Positions 1 to 4,971 of a DNA stretch of 6,664 nt are shown in pieces. Under the pieces are notes generated by a model that saw only the letters and a program-made list of their open reading frames with translations, was not told the origin of the DNA and made no database searches. This DNA comes from Candidatus Cloacimonadota bacterium (GTDB lineage: Bacteria; Hydrothermota; E44-bin80). The stretch is taken from contig SOKD01000281.1 of the NCBI GenBank assembly GCA_004376305.1, positions 1 to 6,664 on the forward strand, written 5' to 3'. How positions within the stretch are numbered: the stretch's first letter is position 1; each line of letters opens with the position of its first letter. Both the position numbers and the translations under genes were made by a program.

Positions 1-615
1 TTCCATACTGAGGGTACTGATAGTGTCACCGATAAAATCCATTGCTTTATACGTGGCACCATCAGATCCAATCATTCCGATGATAAATAGGATAATATCC
101 TTTGAATAGACACCCTTTGAGAGTTTTCCATTGATGATAAACTTAAAGGTGTTCGGAACCCGCAGCCAGACTTTACCAAGTGCAAAAGCAAGAGCTATGT
201 CTGTCGAGCCCATTCCCGTTGCAAAAGCACCGAGAGCACCTGCTGTGCACGTGTGTGAATCCGCACCGACAACCATGTTGCCGGGATTGGCATACGATTC
301 TACGAGTCTCTGATGGCACACTCCTTCACCGACTTCTGAGAGTACTGCGCCAGTTTTCTTGGCAAATTTCCTCAGGATGATATGCGCATTGGATAGTTCT
401 TTTCGAGGGCTTGGCGAGGCATGGTCGAGGAAGAGGATAGTTTTTTCAGGATTAATAACGTGTTCCATATTCATCTTTTGTAATTCCTGAACCGAAAGTG
501 GACCGGTTCCGTCCTGAACCATTGCAACGTCAACTTTTGCAACGACGATATCGCCAGGTCTTACGTCTTTTCCGCAATGCTCTCCGATAATTTTCTCAGC
601 GATTGTCTTGCCCAT
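1..615 (-). CDS. leuC: 3-isopropylmalate dehydratase large subunit, N-terminal 205 residues (runs off the left edge)
   Basis: The enzyme isomerises 2-isopropylmalate to 3-isopropylmalate in cytoplasmic leucine synthesis, working with a small subunit (LeuD) and a 4Fe-4S cluster. Reading leftward from the ATG at 615, the frame is open to base 1. Visible aconitase-family signatures are QDGTGPL (residues 34-40), DHASPSPRKELSN (64-76), GEGVCHQ (96-102) and GADSHTCTAGALGAF (117-131). They include the Asp-His pair 64-65, His101 and Asp119-Ser120-His121, which match active-site residues of aconitases. GVYSKDII and GSDGATYKA follow near residues 168 and 183. This wording resembles the short (about 420-residue) Thermotoga/archaeal LeuC type, so about half the protein, including the three cluster cysteines, lies outside. 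A GGAGG ribosome site at 622-628 supports the start. A homoaconitase role in another 2-oxoacid pathway cannot be excluded; the presence of leuD or leuB to the left would settle it. Confidence 0.93.
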   Translation of the reverse strand, partial: MGKTIAEKIIGEHCGKDVRPGDIVVAKVDVAMVQDGTGPLSVQELQKMNMEHVINPEKTILFLDHASPSPRKELSNAHIILRKFAKKTGAVLSEVGEGVCHQRLVESYANPGNMVVGADSHTCTAGALGAFATGMGSTDIALAFALGKVWLRVPNTFKFIINGKLSKGVYSKDIILFIIGMIGSDGATYKAMDFIGDTISTLSME

Positions 616-642
616 TTTCCTCTCCTCCGTGATCTAAAGCAT

Positions 643-664
643 ATTTGTTAAATTTTTCACAAAT
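643..664. promoter_or_regulatory. Possible operator: inverted repeat at the leuC transcription start
   Basis: ATTTGT (643-648) and ACAAAT (659-664) form 6-bp arms separated by 10 bp. The repeat sits directly downstream of the leuC -10 box and covers the predicted +1, where a repressor would block transcription. The arms are short and AT-rich, so chance is a real alternative. No regulator is encoded in the window. Confidence 0.3.
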
Positions 665-667
665 CCT

Positions 668-696
668 AAAATAGCAAAAAATATTCACATTGTCAA
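668..696 (-). promoter_or_regulatory. sigma70-type promoter of leuC
   Basis: On the minus strand a perfect TTGACA (-35, bases 691-696) is followed after exactly 17 bp by TATTTT (-10, bases 668-673). Transcription should begin near base 661, giving a leader of about 45 nt before the leuC ATG at 615. Surrounding DNA is strongly AT-rich. The leader is too short for an obvious attenuator or T-box, so no leucine-sensing RNA is visible. Confidence 0.75.
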
Positions 697-764
697 TAAA
701 AAAAGTAGGAGATTTATCTTAAAAATCACATTATTTTCTGTAGAGTCTTTTCAACCTTTTTGAG

Positions 765-1088
765 TCATTCTCGGGCTCCGATTTCTTTTACATTTGTTAC
801 GCATTTCTCTATTAGTGAAATTCCTTCCTTAAACCTTCCTGAAGTTACGAATACCTTTATTTTTTTTCTGCCAATGGATACATGAATGAATTTTTGCAGA
901 TTTCCTTTATTCAAGAAAATCCTTTTTAGATCCTGAAGGTTTTCTTGTTGTGGGGAGAGTTGTAGATATGGTTCAAACAGCGCATTCTGAAGTCTGATCC
1001 ACTTTTCTTGCAGTGTTTTTGGGCAGGAAAAAAGGGAGATTGCACAATATTTGTGCAATCTCCATGCTTTTTTACCAGGTATTCTCAA
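765..1088 (-). CDS. Doubtful 107-codon ORF, possibly a gene remnant
   Basis: An open minus-strand frame lies in the gap between leuC and the rightward operon. I do not recognise the product. Against a gene: the first start is a TTG (1086-1088) without a ribosome site, and the first 20 or so codons run through the perfect dyad at 1035-1063. In favour: codons from about 1010 down to 765 look like the coding style of the neighbours, and the last 25 residues (GRFKEGISLIEKCV...VKEIGARE) weakly recall the end of a TPR helix pair. A decayed 3' gene fragment is the reading I find most likely if anything here was coding. Apart from this ORF and the control sites, bases 697-1034 hold nothing I can support. 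Confidence 0.2.
   Translation of the reverse strand: MRIPGKKAWRLHKYCAISLFSCPKTLQEKWIRLQNALFEPYLQLSPQQENLQDLKRIFLNKGNLQKFIHVSIGRKKIKVFVTSGRFKEGISLIEKCVTNVKEIGARE
1035..1063. promoter_or_regulatory. 13-bp perfect dyad, candidate enhancer (NtrC-type) site; alternatively a bidirectional terminator
   Basis: GGAGATTGCACAA (1035-1047) and its exact reverse complement (1051-1063) flank a 3-bp TAT. The centre reads TGCAC-N7-GTGCA (1041-1057), the layout of NtrC enhancer sites. Its midpoint, 1049, lies about 108 bp upstream of the start predicted from the sigma54 promoter at 1131-1146, a usual distance for an activator site. A second reading is a terminator: six T follow on the plus strand (1068-1073), and six A precede (1028-1033), which gives T6 on the minus strand. 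However, no confident gene ends here in either direction, so termination lacks a client. The two functions could coexist. Confidence 0.6.
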
Positions 1089-1115
1089 CTAAGTATCATA
1101 ATTTGTTAACTTAGT
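1088..1115. promoter_or_regulatory. Second inverted repeat between the dyad and the sigma54 promoter
   Basis: ACTAAGT (1088-1094) and ACTTAGT (1109-1115) are 7-bp arms around 14 AT-rich bases. The right arm also starts a small palindrome, ACTTAGTAAGT (1109-1119). The midpoint is about 55 bp upstream of the predicted transcription start. It could be a second regulator site or part of a bend region (an IHF-type role). The 1094-1106 stretch matches the IHF consensus only partly, with about three mismatches, so I do not name the protein. Confidence 0.35.
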
Positions 1116-1130
1116 AAGTAAAACCGCATC

Positions 1131-1146
1131 TGGCACGGTTCTTGCT
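1131..1146 (+). promoter_or_regulatory. sigma54 (RpoN) -24/-12 promoter of the secreted-protein operon
   Basis: TGGCACG (1131-1137), four bases, then TTGCT (1142-1146) matches the sigma54 consensus TGGCACG-N4-TTGCW at every defined position. The invariant GG (1132-1133) and GC (1144-1145) are 12 bp apart. Transcription is predicted near base 1157, leaving a leader of about 23 nt with an AAGGAGG ribosome site before the ATG at 1180. Sigma54 promoters need an ATP-driven enhancer-binding activator; the dyad at 1035-1063 is the best candidate site. The activator gene is not in this window. Confidence 0.85.
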
Positions 1147-1179
1147 CTTCTTATAAACGGAAGAAAGGAGGCATGAAGA

Positions 1180-1965
1180 ATGAAAAGAATAAGTTTGGGA
1201 ATAACCATGATACTGATATTTTTCTTAGTTTCGTGTTGCACGGTTACAGAACCGGATTCAGAGCCACCTGCAGTTCCAAGAGGTGTTATGAGCATAACAG
1301 GAGATGAGACGGTTTATATTCAATGGTATCCAAACCAGGAGTTAGACCTCGCCGGATATAATGTATATCGAGGATACTCACCTATTGGATATTATGATCT
1401 TATAGAGACGGTTTACACAGCATATTTTGTGGACTATTATGTTACTAATGGTGTTACGTACTATTATGCAGTAACCGCTTTTGATGATGCAGGGAATGAG
1501 AGTGACCTCTCATCTGACCTTGTGTATGATACTCCAAGACCAGAAGGAACAGACATGCTCATAAATTACCTAACAGATCCGTACTATGCCGGTTTTGATT
1601 TCTCCACAGAATCAGTGCTTCATTACAACAATAGTCATACAGACATCTACTATGAATGCGATACCCTGTATGATATCCATTACATGAACTGTGCTGATGG
1701 AACGGATATTCAGGATTTTGGATATGTTGATACTATCGATGATATCAATTATGCGCCAGAGGAGGGTTGGTCAAATCTTGGCTGGGTTGAATTGATATTA
1801 GGGCATGGGTACATTATCTGGACTCATAATGACCATTACGCGAAGCTCAGAATAATTGAGCTTGGTAATGGATGGTGCAAATTTGATTGGGCGTATCAGG
1901 TTGATGAGGGGAATAGGGAACTGGCACCACCAGGAACACGAAAAGAAACTTCAAAAATTCAATAA
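1180..1965 (+). CDS. Fibronectin type III domain lipoprotein
   Basis: A 261-residue predicted lipoprotein, probably anchored in the envelope. Residues 1-18 form a signal (KR followed by a hydrophobic stretch) ending in the lipobox LVSC, with Cys19 as the lipidated residue (Cys20 adjacent). A fibronectin type III fold spans about residues 29-120, with hallmarks IQWYPN, DLAGYNVYRG and YYYAVTAFDDAGNES. The C-terminal part (about 125-245) is rich in Tyr, Asp and Trp and includes GYIIWTHNDHYAKLRI; I do not know its family, though it looks like a beta-rich binding domain. The ATG at 1180 follows AAGGAGG (1165-1171) with 8 nt spacing; an out-of-frame ATG at 1173 is ignored. It is the first gene after the sigma54 promoter and ends 15 bp before the next gene. 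Ligand and partners are unknown. The lipoprotein call is firm; the function is not. Confidence 0.9.
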   Translation: MKRISLGITMILIFFLVSCCTVTEPDSEPPAVPRGVMSITGDETVYIQWYPNQELDLAGYNVYRGYSPIGYYDLIETVYTAYFVDYYVTNGVTYYYAVTAFDDAGNESDLSSDLVYDTPRPEGTDMLINYLTDPYYAGFDFSTESVLHYNNSHTDIYYECDTLYDIHYMNCADGTDIQDFGYVDTIDDINYAPEEGWSNLGWVELILGHGYIIWTHNDHYAKLRIIELGNGWCKFDWAYQVDEGNRELAPPGTRKETSKIQ

Positions 1966-1980
1966 TAAAGGGAGGTAATA

Positions 1981-3027
1981 ATGAAACGGAAGGTTCTCTT
2001 ACTGGTTTTACTTATAATTGTAATTCTCTCCTTTGCTTTCGAGCATGCTGAAGCGCGTCCCCCATGGGTGAGACCGCCATGGCGATTTGGCGCTTATTGG
2101 GTTAATTACTACCCGTATTATCCAGCGTACTATTCCAATTGTTGGTATCCCGCTTATTGCTATGATCCATGGTGGTATGACTGCTGGTACGATTGCTGGG
2201 ATCCGTACTACTATTGCAGTTATCCACCGGGGTGGTATGTCAGTTTCTGGATGGGGTGGGGATTCTACTCATACTACTGTTATCAACCGTACAACTACTA
2301 CTATACATGGAGGTATTATTACCCGCCACCGTACTACTATGGTAATTACTATGTCTGGCATGATTACTATTACCGTGATTATTACTGGGATGGATACGGA
2401 AGGTGGAGAGACCATTACAATGATTATGGTAAGCCATACAGAACAAACCACAATGGGGGAGAGAGGGAGTATGCTTACCATGAAATGAATGGAGGGAGAA
2501 AACCTCCACGCGATTATGAAAATGGTAAAGATCTTTCAGACAGAGGAAGAACGATTCATGAGGACAAAGGCTTTGAGCTTGCAAAAGTAGATCCATTAGA
2601 GAGTATGAGAAAATCTAAAAGACCACAGGAGAGGGAAAAAATCTCCTCCGTTTTTCGGAAGCAGCCGATTGAAATAAGTCCTTCTAAAGGAAACAAGAAG
2701 GTAATCCGCTACGAAACAGTTGAGCAAGCACATGACGATATTTTTGGTGTTGTTGAAAGAAGGGAAAGCGGAGAGAAAAAGAGCAAAGAGGAAGAGCAAT
2801 CATACAGCAAGAAGGGGACCGAGAAGAGAAAGGCATTTGAAATCAGGAAGCGCGATGAAAAGAAATCAGACAAAAAAGAGAGTGAATCCAAAAAGAAGTC
2901 TTCCTCAACCAAGAAGTCATTCAGTTCCGGATCTCGATTCTCTTCATCATCGAAAGGGACCACATCTTCAAGGCATCAAAACAAAAGGAGTCCTTCCGGT
3001 AGCAAAAAGGGAGGGAGAAGGAAATGA
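1981..3027 (+). CDS. Secreted Tyr/Trp-rich protein with basic Lys/Ser tail (function unknown)
   Basis: A 348-residue exported protein. Residues 1-25 are a Sec signal peptide (KRK, a long hydrophobic core, probable cut after AEA). Residues 26-154 are an extreme aromatic low-complexity domain: by hand count 42 Tyr and 15 Trp in 129 residues, plus six Cys and many Pro and Gly, with runs such as NYYYTW and PPPYYYGNYYVW. Residues 155-260 are hydrophilic. Residues 261-348 are almost devoid of aromatics and rich in Lys, Ser, Glu and Arg, ending in KKGGRRK. Such composition recalls structural, adhesive or cross-linkable surface proteins, but I recognise no family. GGGAGGT (1970-1976) precedes the ATG by 4 nt. 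The stop overlaps the next start in ATGA, so translation is probably coupled. Base composition in the aromatic part is dominated by TAY and TGG codons, which also opens long frames elsewhere; those are shadows. Confidence 0.9.
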   Translation: MKRKVLLLVLLIIVILSFAFEHAEARPPWVRPPWRFGAYWVNYYPYYPAYYSNCWYPAYCYDPWWYDCWYDCWDPYYYCSYPPGWYVSFWMGWGFYSYYCYQPYNYYYTWRYYYPPPYYYGNYYVWHDYYYRDYYWDGYGRWRDHYNDYGKPYRTNHNGGEREYAYHEMNGGRKPPRDYENGKDLSDRGRTIHEDKGFELAKVDPLESMRKSKRPQEREKISSVFRKQPIEISPSKGNKKVIRYETVEQAHDDIFGVVERRESGEKKSKEEEQSYSKKGTEKRKAFEIRKRDEKKSDKKESESKKKSSSTKKSFSSGSRFSSSSKGTTSSRHQNKRSPSGSKKGGRRK

Positions 3028-4058
3028 AGCGAAAAGTATGTTTCATGCTACTCAGCATGCTATTTGCATTCTCCACATTTGTCCTGGCACAGGAGAAGGA
3101 TCGTTTCGAGATTGATGTATCAATTGATAAGGGCGATGATGCAACGTACTATGATGATGAATCCATATTTATCTCGTTCAGAACAAATGATGACGCATAC
3201 GTTATAATCTACAATATTGATACACAAGGGAACATTAACCTTATCTATCCAGAATCAAATGAGAAAAATTCAATGGTAGCTGCTTACAAAATGATCCAGA
3301 TCCCCGAGGATGATGATGATTTCAGTTACCGTGTTACATCAGGACCTTCAGGAGAAGAATTTATCTGTGCTGTTGCTTCAACAGAACGAATGCGGATTCC
3401 CGTTATGTTCAAGGAAAATACTCGAGTTCAGGTGGAAGGGGATCCCGTGTCGGTAATTAAGGATATTACAGAGGAGATCCTTAGCGATACTCGTGGAGAG
3501 TATTCAACAGATGTCTGTCACTTTTATGTTGTTGACCATGAAGAGGAATTTCCGCCATTTCCTCCTTTCCCGCATTTCCCTGTAGGTTGCGTAATAAAGG
3601 TAGTATCAAAGCCAATAGGAGCAAAGGTATTCATTGATGGAAGGTATTTTGGGAAAACTCCAGCTATCATAGGAGGTATTCCTCCGGGTTTACATCGTGT
3701 TGTGGTAAGGAAGAAATATTATTACCAATTCGATGAAGAAGTATTTCTTGATGAGGGTGAACGTGAGTATTTGCGCGTTCACTTGGAATGGAAACTCAGG
3801 CAAAGGAAAGCAAGAACAGTGAAAGAGAGAAATGCGGTTTTAAGAAAAGTTCAGATTCAACTGTTGAGTTTGTCTGAAGCAAAGAAACTCTGTAGTCCTT
3901 CAGTATCGAGCCCCGTTATTTCTCAAGATATCTTAATGCCGCATTCAGCATGTCATACTTTTCTTGCATATCGCTCTTTGGAGAAGGTGTTTGTATTGGG
4001 TTTTGTATATGGGGATGGATTTAACGATCAGGAGAAATTACTTGACACAACTAAGTAA
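3024..4058 (+). CDS. Exported DUF4384 and PEGA domain protein
   Basis: A 344-residue protein with a Sec signal (residues 1-22, probable cut after VLA). Residues about 35-120 resemble DUF4384: YDDESIFISFRTNDDAYVII, then YNIDTQGNINLIYP, and GEEFICAVAS. A Pro/Phe linker (175-186) leads to a PEGA domain at about 189-256, shown by VVSKPIGAKVFIDGRYFGKTP, the GIPPGLHRVVV turn and the closing strand. PEGA domains are beta-sandwiches of surface proteins; DUF4384 often sits on periplasmic or surface proteins and kinases, and its role is not established. The last 88 residues match nothing I know and lose the look of a folded exported domain; a frame error near 3790-3800 is possible (see findings). The ATG at 3024 overlaps the preceding stop by 4 nt, with GGGAGGGAGAAGG just upstream. 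It is the third gene of the operon. Confidence 0.9.
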   Translation: MKRKVCFMLLSMLFAFSTFVLAQEKDRFEIDVSIDKGDDATYYDDESIFISFRTNDDAYVIIYNIDTQGNINLIYPESNEKNSMVAAYKMIQIPEDDDDFSYRVTSGPSGEEFICAVASTERMRIPVMFKENTRVQVEGDPVSVIKDITEEILSDTRGEYSTDVCHFYVVDHEEEFPPFPPFPHFPVGCVIKVVSKPIGAKVFIDGRYFGKTPAIIGGIPPGLHRVVVRKKYYYQFDEEVFLDEGEREYLRVHLEWKLRQRKARTVKERNAVLRKVQIQLLSLSEAKKLCSPSVSSPVISQDILMPHSACHTFLAYRSLEKVFVLGFVYGDGFNDQEKLLDTTK

Positions 4059-4075
4059 TTTTGATACAGTTGATT

Positions 4076-4081
4076 AAGGAG
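4076..4081 (+). promoter_or_regulatory. Ribosome binding site that fixes the start at 4088
   Basis: AAGGAG lies 6 nt before the ATG at 4088. An in-frame TTG at 4061 would add nine residues (MIQLIKELL), but that codon lies upstream of this site and has no ribosome site of its own. The ATG also places a clean signal peptide at the N-terminus. Confidence 0.8.
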
Positions 4082-4087
4082 TTACTG

Positions 4088-4915
4088 ATGAAAATACCCG
4101 TAATATTGGTTTTTGTTTTATTTCTGATAATTCCGGCATCTGTCTATCCTATCCAGAAGGAGGACAAGAAGATGGGCGCCGAAGCGGTGAAGGAAGAAAA
4201 CATAGATGATAAGGATTTTTTTGGTTATGAAGATAAAGACGGTGACGGTAAGAACGATTTGTTTAGAGACGAGGAAGGTGACGGTATAAACGATGTTACT
4301 GGTGAGGAATATGATTTTCCCTTCCTCTTTGTTGATGAGGAAGGTGATGGGAAAAACGATTTATTCCAGGATGCAAATGGAGATGGTATCAATGATCTAG
4401 ATACTACTTTTATTGACGAGAACGAAGATGGTATCAATGACAATGTTATCGATTTTGATAATGATGGTTATAATGATATAACAGCAATAGTATGCAAAAA
4501 ACCAGACAAGGCATTATCAAGTGTCAATTCAACAGATGTTTTTATTGATGCAAACAATGATGGAATCAATGATTTACAACAGGGAGACAAAGGCAGCAAG
4601 AAAAAAGTGCTTTCTTCTGATATTCAGAATGATTACTTCATAGATAAGAATGGGGATGGAGTATCCGATAACTGGGAGAAGAAGAAAACAATTAAGATAA
4701 TCGAGCCGAGAAAAAAGACAAAAAAATCAACATTGAGAAAGCGTAGCTCGGTGAAGAAATCGGAAGCAAAGAAGGAAGATGACAAATCCAAGAAGAGCGA
4801 ATCGAAACGATCTAAGAAGAGCAAAACGAAAAAGGGCGATACGAAAAAAGCAGAGTCCAAAAAGGAAGACAATAAAGAGAAGTCGAATTCAAGCAAAAGC
4901 AAAAAGAGTAAATAA
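4088..4915 (+). CDS. Exported calcium-loop repeat protein with Lys/Ser-rich tail
   Basis: A 275-residue protein with a signal peptide (residues 1 to about 22, KIPVILVFVLFLIIPAS). Residues 49-194 carry eight DxDxDGxxD-type loops of the EF-hand, dockerin and thrombospondin type 3 kind, for example DKDGDGKND (49-57), DANGDGIND (95-103), DFDNDGYND (122-130) and DKNGDGVSD (186-194). They are expected to bind calcium outside the cytoplasm; the single loops lack clear flanking EF helices and fit TSP3-like repeats better. Residues 198-275 form a basic tail with 32 Lys in 78 residues by hand count, mixed with Ser, Glu and Asp, closely like the tail of the product of 1981-3027. One cysteine (136) is visible. 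It follows the preceding gene by 29 bp and is probably the fourth gene of the operon. A structural or calcium-dependent surface role is inference. Confidence 0.9.
   Translation: MKIPVILVFVLFLIIPASVYPIQKEDKKMGAEAVKEENIDDKDFFGYEDKDGDGKNDLFRDEEGDGINDVTGEEYDFPFLFVDEEGDGKNDLFQDANGDGINDLDTTFIDENEDGINDNVIDFDNDGYNDITAIVCKKPDKALSSVNSTDVFIDANNDGINDLQQGDKGSKKKVLSSDIQNDYFIDKNGDGVSDNWEKKKTIKIIEPRKKTKKSTLRKRSSVKKSEAKKEDDKSKKSESKRSKKSKTKKGDTKKAESKKEDNKEKSNSSKSKKSK
4232..4669 (+). repeat. Eight calcium-binding loop repeats in the coding sequence
   Basis: The loops occupy residues 49-57, 61-69, 83-91, 95-103, 110-118, 122-130, 154-162 and 186-194 of the 4088-4915 product. The first six lie in three close pairs (starts 12 residues apart), and the last two are more widely spaced. 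At DNA level, variants of GATGGTATCAATGAT recur. Aspartates at loop positions 1 and 9, together with the DG at positions 5-6, are kept in all eight; position 3 varies (D, E or N). Confidence 0.85.
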
Positions 4916-4971
4916 ATTTCCACATACGATCCAGTCTTAAATAGTCAAGTTCTGTAAATTTGGCACTTAGC

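Noticed and set aside
131..380. Short plus-strand open frames opposite leuC
   Set aside because: They lie antisense to a clear leuC reading frame and have no ribosome sites or recognisable products.
1089..1295. Minus-strand open frame over the sigma54 promoter and the start of the lipoprotein gene
   Set aside because: It is antisense to a well-supported gene and covers the control region; no ribosome site or family match.
2087..2963. Several long open frames in other frames or antisense to the Tyr/Trp-rich gene
   Set aside because: They result from the biased TAY/TGG and lysine-rich codon use of the true gene; products are low-complexity shadows.
2720..3115. Plus-strand 131-codon frame bridging two operon genes
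   Set aside because: It runs out of frame through the basic tail and into the next signal peptide; the ATGA-coupled gene at 3024 has a good ribosome site and domains.
4042..4070. TTGACA-17-TACAGT as an internal sigma70 promoter before the calcium-loop gene
   Set aside because: Its predicted start near 4077 falls inside the AAGGAG ribosome site, leaving almost no leader, and the -10 box matches only 4 of 6; kept only as part of the frameshift alternative.
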